Assembly (NCBI GenBank): GCA_029931535.1
Contig: JAQPZY010001372.1
Coordinates: 1,488,001-1,552,000, forward strand
Source of the DNA: Margaritifera margaritifera
Taxonomy: Eukaryota > Mollusca > Bivalvia > Unionida > Margaritiferidae
Length of the DNA stretch: 64,000 bases
Direction: 5' to 3'
Both the position numbers and the translations under genes were made by a program. Below, piece after piece: positions 36,650 to 48,652 of the stretch; within the stretch, counting starts at the first letter, position 1, and every line of letters starts with the position of its first letter. The notes below the pieces were generated by a model. The model was given only the letters and a program-made list of their open reading frames with translations. It was not told the origin of the DNA and searched no databases.

Positions 36650-37160
36650 AAATTTCTGGATTGTTGATATGAAGGTCATATTCTTCCCAAGACCACAGGC
36701 TCTGCAGGACCCCTCCCTCGAGCTCTGGATGAGCACCCCAGCTTGAATCTGAGGCATTGGTATATAGGAAGTTACGTTCAGGTGCATGAATTATGAGGTC
36801 TTGAGTTTGTCTGAAGCAAGAACTGGAGAAGCTGCATATCAAGTCTTTTTTGGGGAACTAAGTCTGCTGCTATGTTCAGAGTTCCCAGACGGCAGAGGTA
36901 GAGGTGAGCAGACAACGAAACCTCATTTTGTCTTACTATGAGAGAATGTATTTGTGAAATTCTGTCAGAACAATCAAGGAGTGTCCCTTGATAAGTGAGA
37001 AAATTCATCCTCCTAAAAATGAAATTCTGAGAAGGGATCAGATTAAACTTCTCCTGGTTGTGGATTAGGTCTTGACGAATCACTGTCTCCCAACAGAGAG
37101 ACACATCCCCCCAGAAAGGTAATCTGATGACATTGTGCATCAACCAGTCATCAAAGCATT
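36650..37160 (-). pseudogene. DIRS-like retroelement remnant, RT end and RNase H start
   Basis: On the minus strand the frame reads FDDWLMH at about 37155-37134, the RT catalytic box (YLDDWL-like with Tyr to Phe). It continues EKFNLIPSQNFIFRRMNF and, after a frame change, LLQTNSRPHN, TNASDSSWGAHPELEGG and SWEEYDLHINNPEIWAI. 'TDASxxGWGAH' and 'LHINxLE' are DIRS/Ngaro-type RNase H signatures. The reading stops at the inserted copy B border. Confidence 0.75.
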
Positions 37161-38330
37161 AGAGGATGGGGACCCCCAAACCTTAAACGAGTCACTATTA
37201 CACCCATCTCGATGTCTTGGCAACAGCCTCCAACAATCTCTGCAGAGCTGCTGGAACTATTTCCTCCTTCAACAGATTGAAAGAGGCAGCAAAAAAAAAA
37301 AGGCACTATAGAAGATGGTAAATCCTGTATGAGCCCTCAGTTCCAAAGCCTCAAGAGATGTAACAGGAAGAGGAACAGGCCCAGGTCTCTGCCAAAATTC
37401 CCACCTGAGAAGCACGAGTCAAATGTGGGGATCTTAAGGGGCCAAGTGGACAAATGGACCTTGTAACTAGTGAGATAAACCAGGGTCTGAAGTGTGGAGG
37501 AGGGGATAGACAACCCCTTCTGCCATCTGGCAGCCTCTTGGCCTCGAGAAACTTCTGCGCTAGCCCCTCACTATCAAGGAGTCAAGGAGCAACAAAAGGT
37601 TTAATTTAGGCTGTGTCCCAGAGTGTCTCTCCAAACTGGAGATGATCATAGTGTCCAAAGATCCCAAGGGTTTAGGACACAGATCTGGGAGAAGGAGGCA
37701 GTAAACCTTACTACCTTGTAAAAGATCAACACTTCCTCCTCCTCCATCACCCAACCCATAGGGTGGTATAAAGATGGAAGCCCCAAACGAGAAGGGCCCA
37801 ATGTAACTGGTTCTTCTGGGAACTTATTTGTGCCAACTAAAATTGATAGTTCATCCTCCTGTCTTTGCTCTCAGGATGAGACAAGACTAATCTGTCTTAT
37901 CTCCCTCCTTGGAGAAGGGGACTTTACAATTGTAAGTTCGTCATCCTGTCTCTGCTCACTGGGGGAGGATAAGGGTTAACCTGTTGTTCCTCTCTCCCTA
38001 GAGAAAGGGATTGATGATTTCCTCTCAACGCTGGAGGCAATCCCTAACCCCTTCCATTGATAAAAACTGCAGTAGGGGCAGGGATGATCATTTTCTACCT
38101 GGTGTGCCGATCCATGGAGGCAACGTAAAGTCATTAATAGTGTCAGAAGAGGAAAGGGAGACATGACTGACTCACCAAGTAGTCGGAGTCCCCAATCCAC
38201 ATAGGGTTTGAAAAGGGACATTGAGCAAGGAAGGGTGTTAATCATATTTCTGCCCTAGGCGGGTCATCAAAACTTGGAGCCCATTTCCCATAGGGATAGA
38301 ATGGTAACATAAAAAGGGGATATCAACCTA
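37161..38330 (-). pseudogene. DIRS-like remnant, upstream RT/gag region
   Basis: Minus-strand open pieces (38245-37976, 37754-37560) are proline/leucine-rich and collinear with the RT downstream and zinc motif upstream. A fragment similar to about 38200 occurs at 50575-50700. Stops divide the frame, so boundaries between gag and RT cannot be set. Confidence 0.5.
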
Positions 38331-38590
38331 ATCCCTTTCCCTAGACTGATGATCAAAACCTGGTGCCTGGTGCCTAAACCCAGGGCCTGGTGCTCGGTGC
38401 CTGGAGTCATAATCCAGGAGATCACATCAATCACCATACCTGGTGTTTGATGCCCAGTGCCTGGTGACTGTCACTTTATTCCAGTGATAGGTGACATACC
38501 TTGGGTGACTGTCACTTGATACATTACCCTGTGACATACACTCAGTGACTGTCACTTGACACATTACCTAATGACCGGTGCCCAGTCTAA
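38330..38590. repeat. Minisatellite inside the DIRS-like gag region
   Basis: First a short-period 'gcctggtg' repetition (38345-38460), then three units of about 40 bp beginning 'gtgactgtcac' (38466, 38506, 38546) with 'ttgatacattacc' and 'tgtgacatac'. The related fragment at 50770-50860 has the same 'ggtgcccagtgactggtg' texture. Confidence 0.7.
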
Positions 38591-38899
38591 CAAGATCCTT
38601 GATCTAAAAACAGGTCTACTTGAGTGAGAAGACTGCACTTCCCTCATGTCAGGAAAGCAGGACTCACTACTAGGTGATGGTGACTGGAAAGTGCCATGGA
38701 TCACTCTTTGAAGGGAGCTGAGAACTTCCTTCCATGTGTTAGTGATCCCACTCTTGTGGGAGTGGGTGATTTCTGTACTTGCAAAAAGCCATGTACCCTT
38801 CTCTGGTGAGAGATAGCAACTTCCCTAAATCAGGAAGTGCCCTAGACCCCTCCTGTGAATGGAGAGTATCTTTCAGTGATGAAGAGGAAGAAGCATGTC

Positions 38900-39150
38900 C
38901 TTTCTTTCAGGCCCTATAGGCACACCGACTTTCCACTAGATCCCATATCTCGTCAGGCCAAATGTAACAAAAAGGACAACCATCCATGCATACACATGCA
39001 GTGAAAACTGAGCAGGTGGGGTGCATGTCCCAAGCAGTCTTTTTATGACTGCATTTACCTACCCCTTGAGGCATACTGAATGCAGAAAGGAAATACAAGA
39101 AATAAACAAGGAACCAGAACAAGAATTGGGTGGGTAACCCTAACACCTCT
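38900..39150 (-). pseudogene. DIRS-like gag remnant with zinc-type Cys/His motif
   Basis: The minus-strand frame reads MHPTCSVFTACVCMDGCPFC then YIWPDEIWDLVES. Spacing H-x2-C-x5-C-x-C-x3-C-x2-C resembles the zinc-binding start of DIRS-like gag proteins in invertebrates. It lies upstream of the RT, in the expected order. One framework residue is probably changed (VF for VC). Confidence 0.55.
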
Positions 39151-40850
39151 TACTAAGAAGAGATAAAAATGAAGAAGCACCACTTCACTAGCGAGGTATT
39201 AAACATTCTCAAATTAAATGGCAAGAGACATTAATAAATGAAACTTGTTCAAGAACTGGGGAGAAAATATCAAATACAACACAAAAAAGAATACAACTGA
39301 CAACAGAAATCCTGAAAGACAACTTACATGAAAATGTTGAGAAAGGCTGCAATATTTACCAACATTTCTAAATATGTACACAGTATACAATAACTGAAAT
39401 GATACTACTTAATTAAAATGATTTGAAACACAACCTCTCCCTCGATCTGCACATTAGGCTTACAGCTGACAGCTATTTATATGTAAACCTTCAAAAATGT
39501 GCATGCAAAACCTCATTCAGTTTGCATTTGTTTAATTTGCTGTACATCTTTAACCTCTTATTTTGGTAGGATTCAGTTTTTAAGACATGTCTTTATTCAA
39601 TATATCTGACAATTTAGGTAAAGCATCCTTGGAATTATCTTAATATCATTTTGTACTGCTACACATTCCCATTATGAAAATATTGATAATGTGACGTACT
39701 GAGTGGACAAATTGATCTGTGCACAGCATGCTCTTGTAGGAGTTACAATTGACTATAAGAAACTGCAGTGCCTTACAAACTTGAAAAATGGCGTTTTTGA
39801 AAATGAAATCTTACTCATCTAAGGTTCTGGTAACGAACAAGTCTTTTCAAAGATAAATAACACAGTTTAAAGATTGTTGTCAATCTGATGTGTGATGTTG
39901 TGTAATGTGCAGCACAAACAATTCTTGTCAACTTAGCTTTTTCATAGCGATGTCACAATTTATAGGATAGTGATCCATACTTCATGAAAATAATTAACAG
40001 AAAAATCTTACTAAACAGTCATCTTAAGCAGAAATGTGGAATTATAACATTCAATCAGAATGGGTAGTTCCTGCATCACTGACAAACATGTGCATGTTCA
40101 TTTACATGGTTACCGATTTTGTAAACATTTACTGGCAGTAAACTAAACTTATCCATTTACATGTGTGCAGCCTTAACATTGAATGCCCAAGAGACACGCG
40201 AGCGCTGCAAAATCCTAGGAAAAGAAGGACCATTTTCTGAAAGAAGGAATTCTGAATGATGGAAGTTGACTGTGGTATCAGACTGGGATCATGTTGTGTT
40301 TTATTCTATACCTCCAAGTACTAATTGGAGGAGGGACTAATCACCTTGGACTGAGAACCAGCGCTAGGATTAATAGATAACTACACAAAAATAGCAGGTA
40401 TTGTATTACTGCTGTTAAAATAAAGTTTTATGACTATATATGCACCAGTACTTCAGAAATTAACCTCAATGTAAAAAGTGTGTACACATGATACCTGGTC
40501 TGTGAAAAAATGGTCAGGTGACCTACTTTTAGTATGGAGGTGTAGTACTCCTCAGGATGTATGCATACAGTTTCATGACTGTATAAACAATAGTGTCTGA
40601 GAAACTGACTTAGCATAAAAGGTGCACATCTGCAAATGCCAACACTACCAACAACAATTATGACACCAGACTTATAAGACAAACCCGGGGATGGCTAGAC
40701 CACCCCAGCAGATGGGAGGGAATGCTCCACATCCTATCTGGTAGTACCTTCTTATATCACAAACCCTCCTGCACTTCTTTAAAATCTGATTACTGATTAA
40801 ATTTGTTCAGCAGTTTTTTAGAGGAAGTAATTTAAAGGTTTGTCTTTTTC
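39151..40850. other. No recognised feature
   Basis: AT-rich DNA with a GC-richer patch at 40680-40740 that may be retroelement debris. The 82-codon minus ORF at 40682-40434 has no recognised domain. Confidence 0.3.
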
Positions 40851-43600
40851 TATCATAAGTGGCCATTGCAGCTGGTGGATTAGTATCATCTCTACAAAAC
40901 TGAAAGGCCTCGTTTCAAGGATGCTTACTACTCATTATTTTCTGCTGAGAGAAGTTCTTGAGGTGCTTCAAGGTTGTATATTTTTAGCAACGGTAGCCAT
41001 AATGGACAGTCGATGAGCATCATTTGTACAAAATTAAAAAGCTTTCTTGCTAGGATGCTTTCAGTCAAATTTAATCTAATTTTTTTCAGGAATGGCATCC
41101 ATACTGGTTGGCTAAAAACCTGAAAGACCTTGTTGCCAGGATCCCTTCTGTGGTGAAATTTACTTAAATTCATTTTGAGCAGTTTTTAAGACGATGTTGT
41201 TTTAAAAATGTTTAAGTCATTAAGTCATTCAGAGAAGAGAAGAAATGAAAATAACAAATGTTGACAATGCCCAGCACACATTACCTGATGAAGAACAGGC
41301 CATAACATAAGCCTTACAGTCATGCAAGTTAAGAAGAGACCCATGTCAGCATGAGATTTCTAACCTAGCTGACATCTGCCTCATAGCTAAATGTAAGACA
41401 GTTGGCCAAGAAATCCGAGTCTGTAGAATGCTTTCTGTATAAATTTCTTCTGTACGTTACAAAAACAATTATTTCAAGGTTTCTTTACTTTTTGTACCTT
41501 CAGCCATATTTAATGGCATATCAGCATCATTTGTCTAATATTGAAAGGCCTCTATGCCAAGATGCTTGATGTGAAAGTTAATCACATTCAGCTGAGCAGA
41601 CTTTTTAGATAAAGTTGTGTAATTTGAACGGCCTTCAAGCTAAGACCCTTTCTGTCAAATCGGGTTAAATTCTCTTGATTGGGTTTTTAAAACAACTTAT
41701 TAAAGGTTTTCTATTTTTTAGTAACAGCAGCCCTATTTCTTGGTGGACTGGCATCAACTGTAAAAACTTGTAAGCCATTCATGCCTGGATGATTTTGTCA
41801 AATTGGTTGAATTCTGTTTAATTTTCTTCAAAAGTCATGTAAAGATTTTCCATTTTCTGAAATGATGGCTATATCTGATGGCAACTGCAAATCTGAAAAG
41901 CCCCAATGCTTGCAGTCAAACTTAGTAAAATTCTGTAGAGTGATTTTTCAGAAGTAGTTCAGAGGTTTCTCTATTTTAGTAATGGTGCCTTATTTGACGG
42001 TGGATCAGCATCATTTGTATCAATTAATTTGACGGCCCTTTATCCTAGTAAGTTTTGTGTCAAATTTTGTCAAAATCTCATATGCTGTATATAAAAAGAA
42101 CTTATTTAAAGGATTTTCCCTTCTTGGTAATGGTGGCCATATTTGATGGTGGATTGACATCAATTAACCCTAACCCTTTATATCGGGATGATTTGTTAAA
42201 TTGCGTCAAATGCTGCTAAGTAGTTTTTAAGAAGTCATTATTTTTTAATAACAATGGCCATATTAATAACAGTGGCCAGATCAGCATCATTTGTAAAAAA
42301 CAAAATGAAAGACCTTCATATCTGGATGCTATAAAGTTTGGTCAATTTATGCTCAGCATAATGAAAGTAATGGCGGCCATATAGGATAACAGACCGACAT
42401 CAACTGAATAAATTTGAAAGGCCTTAATACCAGAATGATCCCTGTAAAATCTTTTGCCAATGGGCAAACATTTTTCAGAGGATTTTCAAAAAAACAACTG
42501 TGAAAGGACAACAGATGATGCACCATAGAGAACATACCATATGATAAGATCGCTTGGCCTTACAGCCTGGTGAACTAGAAATAGAAAAATCTGTAACATT
42601 CTCAAATCAACTTGACATGAAGTTAAAACATTGTTCTTCTCAAATCAATTTGATACGAAGTTGAAGCATGTAAAATGTTGCTGATCTCCTATTAAATGTG
42701 TCCCCAACTGAAACTGGATGGCTGCACTTTGCATAGTTTCTTACTAATAGTGGTCATATGTGATGATGCATGGGCATCACATTTAAATTGAAAGGCCTTG
42801 GTAGCAGAATGTTTTCTGTGAAGTGTGATCAAATTCTGTCAGGCTGTTCAAATTCTGTCAGGCTGTTTTAGAGAAGATATCGCTGAAGTATTTTTTCATC
42901 ATCCAAGTTTGTATAAATGATTCCCATCTACCACTGAATATGGCTGATGTTTTTTGAAACTGACAAACCTGAAACAACTTTCACTTAAACAGGATGCTGT
43001 CTTTCATATTTGATCAAATCCTGTTTAGAAGATTTTGAGAAAAAAAGTTTTTATTTTTTTGGTAATGGCTGCCATGTCTGATAGCAATTTATATCAGATG
43101 TATAAATCTCATGCCAGGATGACTTCAACACTGGTCATCTGCACAAACTTAAAAAGTTCTGACGTCAAAATGTTATTCTTTCATTGTGCAAAATTTCAAT
43201 GAATTGGTCCAGTGGTCTTTAAAAATTAAAAACAAGAGGCCCAAGTGGGTCTGATATTGCTCAACTGTGCGACATCTATCTAACAGCCAAATGCATGAGC
43301 AGTTGGCCAAGAAATCTGGGTCTGTAGGGTGCTTTCGGTAGTAATTTTGTCCCGTGCTGTTGACTGCATATGTTACGAAAATAATTGATTCAAGGTTTTA
43401 ATATATTTTGCACCTTCGTCCTTAATTGATACCATATCAGCATTATCTGTCCAATGATGAAAGGTTTGTAAGCCAGAATGGTTTTTGTTAAAGTTGGTCA
43501 AATTCTGTCTAGCTTTTTGTGCAAAAGTCATTTAAAGGTTGTCCTGCTTTTAGTAGCAATGGCCATAATTGATAGCAGACCCACATCATTTGCAGAAGAG
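40851..43600. repeat. R3 tandem array, about 2.7 kb
   Basis: About eighteen diverged units of 130-155 bp carry 'ttttctatttttagtaatggtggccatatttgatggtgga', 'tcagcatcatttgta', 'aattgaaaggccttcatgccaggatgctttctgt' and 'aaatttggtcaaattctgtca...gtttttaagaag'. Divergence between units is high, so the array is old. ORFs are repeat shadows. Confidence 0.75.
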
Positions 43601-43907
43601 TACTGTGAATGGGACATAATACACCTGTCCTGTGTTTAACAACCCTCTGTGTAGGCACTAGTAGAGCACGGTCAACTCTGGAGATTATTGACCAACAGGC
43701 CCCAATGACCTGGGATCTATACTATGCCAAGACAGATTAAAAACTAGTACAGCATCAGTGGTTAGGTTCAAAAGTGGTAATTTTATATCTAGAAATGTGG
43801 ACTGTGTAACAGGGATGTTTGAGAACGTAAAACTGCTGAGTAAACAGAATTGTATTTTTCTACAAGATAGTTGGAGGCTTGGTATCAGCTATAAAATACT
43901 TTGATTT
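43601..43907. other. No recognised feature
   Basis: 'ctgtgtaggcactagtagagcacggtcaactctggagattattgacc' suggests mobile debris but was not assigned. Confidence 0.25.
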
Positions 43908-45543
43908 CAGAGATGCTGCCAGGATTTTATTTAATGGGGGGAGTTCCCTCCTTGTCACTAAAAAAAGGGGGAGTAGAAAAAAAATGAGGGGGAGGAGGAA
44001 ACGGCCATAGTTCAATATTTACCTAACACATCAATATCCGTCTCTTTCTTTCTTCCTGCTCCACTTTGTTAGAGCTCTATTGAAATCAAAACCCTCGAAA
44101 TATGTCTCCTCTAGTTGTATAAGCATTAATCTCTTGATCATTTCTGAGCTTAATTTGTTCTGTGTACGAGTATTGTTCTGTGCTGAGAACCCCATTTCAC
44201 ATATGCATAGCTAGCTAAGCCAGCTTGAACAAGTTGGAAAACTTTTCTTTATGGTTGTTATGTACAAGTTTCAACAGCTCATAGGTATTGTCTCTTGGAT
44301 ATCTCTGCTCCAAAATAATATTTTTCACTAGCAAGTGTTTTCACTAACAAGAGTTCTGCCAAAGTTTCACTTTCTTGAATCAGTGCTTTGCTGACTATTA
44401 TGCCAGATTTCTTATCTATTCCACAATTTTGTATTAGGATTGTATGTACATCAATGTCATAGTATGCTTGTTCAGACAGAGGTATTTTGATCAAAAATAA
44501 ATATCCTTATTTTTTAATTTCTTTTTAGATTCGTATTTATTCAATTGATCTTAACCCTTAGAGTGCTATACAGTTTTGTAGCAAAAGATCCCTCAAGGCA
44601 GAATAGTTTGAGAAAAGAAATGAAAATTGCACTACTTTTAAATTGCCTGCATTTTAATTAGGATTGGTATTCTGCCTTCTCAGCTTTTAATTTCGATCTA
44701 CCACTTAATATGGAGTAAACCGGCATGCCCTCTGCTTTTGTCCATCCAACATGTACATCGGACTCATATTCAACATCATTTTCGGGTTCAAAATTACTCA
44801 CTGTTATTTCCAGTAAAACTTTCTGGGCTCCATTAATCTGATACACTTCAAAACTTTAAAAATTATTGTCATCATCGCTATCATCAGTTAGTATTTGCCG
44901 AATTAAATCGTCATCTGAAGATCAACCATGTTCGGAGTCGGCCATTTGGGGTTTTCTAGGAGCCCTTACTTTAAACACGCATCTGTAAAACTTCTTTCAT
45001 AAATGCAAGGTTCAACCTCAAAAATGCTTGTTCCAGGGCCCAATATGCCAATCAAATTTAGTTCAATAACCGTTCATGTCATTCAGATGTGTAAACAGCT
45101 GCCTACCAGAAAAAAGAAAAAAAACCATGACGAGACGAGTGCTACAAGACCTCTACTGTCGGTGTGACTTATGCCTCGACAAGCACTTTAAGGGTTAGCA
45201 GTTAAATAAAAATTTATACTGCACAGAGTACATTTTTATATGAAATTTAGCTTAACCGTTCATGTCAAGCTGAAGTATTCAGATGTGTAAACAGCTGCCT
45301 ATCAGAAAAAAGAAAAAAAAAACATGACAAGACATGTGCTACAAGACCTCTACTGTCAGTGTGACTTATGCCTCGATAAGCACTTTAAGGGTTAGCACTT
45401 AAATAAAAATTTATACTGCACAGAGTACATTTTTATATGTGCGACTTTAAACTAATTTGCAAGAGTTCTCGCACATCATAGCTTTACAAGTGCGCAAATT
45501 CATACAAATAGTGCGCAATTCGTGCACTCTGGCAGTATCTCTG
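43908..45543 (-). mobile_element. hAT-like element, copy 2
   Basis: The left end is CAGAGATGCTGCCAGG and the right end is CTGGCAGTATCTCTG, inverted repeats. Flanks 'ttgattt' and 'attttcc' hint at a degraded target duplication. The minus-strand interior has the MADSHH-type remnant at about 44946-44670 (frameshifted, with GWTKAEGMPVYSILSG) and the dimerisation remnant at 44494-44050. The promoter-side segment carries a tandem duplication (next entry). Confidence 0.7.
45065..45445. repeat. Tandem duplication, about 185-bp unit inside hAT copy 2
   Basis: 'gttcatgtca...cagatgtgtaaacagctgcct' to 'actgcacagagtacatttttatatg' occurs at about 45070-45242 and again at 45257-45440 with few differences. 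Copies 1 and 3 have it once, so the duplication happened in this copy. Confidence 0.75.
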
Positions 45544-45619
45544 ATTTTCCAAAACCATTACAACATAAACGTATTAGGCCAAAACAATTAAGAGATTTTG
45601 AAAGGAAAAATATTGTAGA

Positions 45620-46263
45620 ACAAAAATCTCTCAAAGGGATTGACACTCTATTGGCTATAATGAATTTGCAGGAATTCAGACGAAGTCAGTTTCTTCCCTC
45701 TTTTCTTTTTTAATTGCATAGTATTGCAATCATCTCGTATATTTGTGTGCAACTCCAACATAGTGAAAAAAAAGATGTTAATCTGATCATCCATGCTGGT
45801 AGCAATGAAAATATTTTCAAGATGGCCACCTTGTTGTATGTCAGATCAGCACTATTTTCATTTAACACCCTCAATATGTCATAGAAAGTCCCATAGTAAA
45901 AACAAAACATGCTGTTCTGACCATTCATGCAGGAAAAAATAGCAATGATGTGAGTTTCAAGATGGGCACCATGGTCGCCAGGTCAGATTGGCAATATTTT
46001 CATTTACTTACGATAATACATCTAATAGAGACAGCCCAATGTCAATATGACCTTCCATTCAAGAGTTGCAATAACAAGATTTCTAAGATGGTGGCCATGT
46101 TGGATGTCAGATCTACACCATTATCATTTAGGGCCATCTGCAAGTTATAAGAAGTCTTTCAGAGAAACACCATGTCAATATGACCATCTGTTTAGGACGA
46201 GTGGTGATATGAATATTTCAATGTCATATGAGCACTATTTTTTCTTTAGCACCATCTAAATAT
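45620..46263. repeat. R1 element, head hairpin and partial core
   Basis: The head AATCTCTCAAAGGGATT (45625-45641) is followed by the head block and about four core units. It stops where a second head begins at 46264, so one element is inserted in or abutted to another. Confidence 0.65.
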
Positions 46264-47492
46264 CATAAACAAGAGTCCCTCAAAGAAACTGATAGTCTCC
46301 TGGTTGAAAAGAATTTCCAGGAATTCATGATAAGACAACTTCTTCCTTTTAACTGATGAGTGTTGAAACCATCTCTGATATTCTTCAGCAATAACAAGAT
46401 TTTCAAATTAGCTGCTGTGGATGTCAGATTGGCACAATTTTCATTCAGGATCAACAAGACATCATTTAGGACCAACAAGACATGATAAGAAGTTTTCTGG
46501 TGGGAAACCCCATGTTGATATGACTTTGTTTTGGAGAAGTAACAATAACAAGATTTTCAACATGGCTGCCATGGTGGCCAAACTGGATGTCAGATTGGCA
46601 CCATTTCCATTTAGGACCAACTAGACATCATAAGAAGTCATTTGGTGAATGCACAATATTGATATGACCAGCCATCTAGGAGAAGTAGCCATAAAAAGAT
46701 TTTCAAGATGGCCATTGTGGTGGCCATATTGTAAGTCAGATCAGGCCCATTTTCATTTATGATCAACTAGACATCATAAAAAGTTTTTCAGTGAAAACTC
46801 CATGCTGATATGATCATTCATTCAAGAATAGTGATAACAAGATTTTCAACATGGCCACTGTGGTGTCCATATTGGATGTCTGAGCAGCATCATTTTCATT
46901 TAGTACCAACTAGACATCACAAGAAGTCTTTTACTGAAAACCCCATGCTGATATGACCATCCATTTAGGAGAAGTAGCAATAAAAAGATTTTCAAGATGA
47001 CCGCTATGGTGGCCATATTAGATATCAGTTCGGCACAATTTTCATTTAGGACCAACTAGACAGCATAAGAAGTCTCCTGGTGAAAATCGCATGTCATTAT
47101 GACTTTCCATTCAAGAGGAGTAGCGATAACAAGAATTTCACGATGGCTGCTGTGGCAGCCATATTGGACAACAGATCGGCACCATTTTCATTTAAGACCA
47201 ACTAGACCTCATAATAAGTCTTTTAGCAGAAACCACATGTTTATATGATCACCCATTCAGAAGGAGTAGCGATAACAATATTTTTAAGATGTGACGATCA
47301 TATTGGATGTCTAAGTGGCACTATTTTCATTTAGGAATGAGACCATGAGATCAATGTGGGTCACGTTTCATGGCAATCCTCCTGGCAGTTTAAGAGGAAT
47401 AGTGATAACAAACTTATGTTAACATGTGGATGGACAACTGACAACAGACTAGTCCAGAAGCTCTTCTGGTCTATGACCAGTAGAGCTAAAAA
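46264..47492. repeat. R1 composite element, complete, with tail hairpin
   Basis: The head AGTCCCTCAAAGAAACT (46268-46284) is followed by the head block, about seven core units, the closing block 'gaccatgagatcaatgtgggtcacgtttcatggcaatcc', and a well-preserved tail hairpin at 47459-47487 (AGCTCTTCTGGTC / GACCAGTAGAGCT, loop TAT) followed by AAAA. Confidence 0.75.
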
Positions 47493-47610
47493 TCTTTTTT
47501 GTAATAACCCGTGTCAATAAGACCATCCTTTCAGAAGGAATAGCGATAACAATGTTTGAAGATAGCCACCATGGCTGCCATATTGGATGACCATGATGAC
47601 TACTGTCATT
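47493..47610. repeat. Orphan R1 core unit
   Basis: 'cccgtgtcaataagaccatcctttcagaaggaatagcgataacaa' to 'gccaccatggctgccatattggatg' follows the tail hairpin with no new head. Confidence 0.65.
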
Positions 47611-47931
47611 TCAAACATGCAAGGAACATCTGGAACTTGTCCAGACTGCAGTCTGTATTGTTCGAATGCAGCCTAATAAAACCCTAACTGTGCTCTAGCA
47701 GGTGAAATGCACAAACAATTTTGGACTAAATACTTCAAATGAAACTGTTGTGTATACTTTTAACACTTTTAAAATATTTTATGCATTTTTTTAATCAATT
47801 TATTTGCATTAAATACATAAATATGCCATTAAAACATCTCATTAAAATGAAATTTAAACATTACAATCTATTAGCAGAAGATGTTTCAAAATAACTATGA
47901 TACCAAAAGAAAGAAAGAACAGACTTCAAAC
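47611..47931. other. Presumed intron, no recognised feature
   Basis: AT-rich, between the orphan R1 unit and the donor of the HEPN-motif exon. Confidence 0.3.
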
Positions 47932-48093
47932 CTCATGAATGAAAGTCGATGCCTCAACTGCCATCCCTGTTGCCTGTAGGTTCCTATTCTTCAGCAAGAT
48001 GTCCATGTTAGTTATGTAACCCTTTAATGTCTTACTTGGTAATTCTGGTTTACTTCCATAATCATGAATAAGGTTATTTCTGTCAAAGCAAAC
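47932..48093 (-). CDS. Coding exon carrying the RNNLIH (R-x4-H) HEPN-like motif
   Basis: The acceptor is TTGCATTACAG above 48093 and the donor is GAG|GTTTGAAG below 47932. The 162-bp exon is phase 0 at both ends and encodes 54 residues. It starts VCFDRNNLIHDYGSK, where R-N-N-L-I-H matches the R-x4-H signature of HEPN domains. It continues with a helix YITNMDILLKNRNLQATG and ends STFIHE. HEPN domains are helical nuclease or RNA-binding modules; the DZIP3-like branch is abundant in molluscan proteins that may act in signalling or innate immunity. The motif is visible in the sequence, the DZIP3-like placement is inference, and nuclease activity cannot be judged. The donor GTTTGA is weaker than consensus. 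Confidence 0.7.
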
Positions 48094-48652
48094 CTGTAAT
48101 GCAAGTTGTACCAAGATGTATGTGTTGAAATTCAGAATACTGTTCAGTCTTAAACATGTTTGAAATAACAGACAGTTGTTATATTACAGTCATTACACTT
48201 ATTGTTCTTTTAACAATAGTATAAAGACTCAGGAAGAAATTTCACAATAAGGGATGACCCAGTTGTGATATAAGGGCAAGAAGTAAGAAAATATTTCAGA
48301 AATCCACATGTACATTTGCATATATACATATACCACATAAAGTAATCATTATTATTTTACTAGCAGTTATAAATATGAGATCCCAGTTATCCTTGTATTA
48401 TGAGATACTGGGTCTCCAGTGTAATGTGGTCCCATGTAAGTCAGTTAGTTTCTGGAACATTAAATACATATTGCAGTGTAGTTTTTAATGCAAACTGAAT
48501 AATAAAGTTCCTTTATAATTCAATACAATTTTTTGTCATTAAAAAACTTACAAAGCTTTTAAAAAATGAAGAGTGTATTCTCTCTCTCACTCTCTCTCTC
48601 TATATATATATATATGGGGGGGTTGGGGGTAAAAGTATAAGACAGAAATTAC
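48094..48652 (-). other. Intron between the two HEPN-like exons
   Basis: On the minus strand it starts with GTAATTTC and ends with TTGCATTACAG, 559 bp. It holds a compound (TA)n(GA)n run at 48584-48615. Joining the exons across it keeps phase 0 and brings DISAILHFILNCPK within 23 residues of RNNLIH. Confidence 0.65.

Noticed and set aside
45522..45713. Short plus ORF near the right end of hAT copy 2
   Set aside because: It crosses from the transposon end into an R1 head, so it is a junction artefact.
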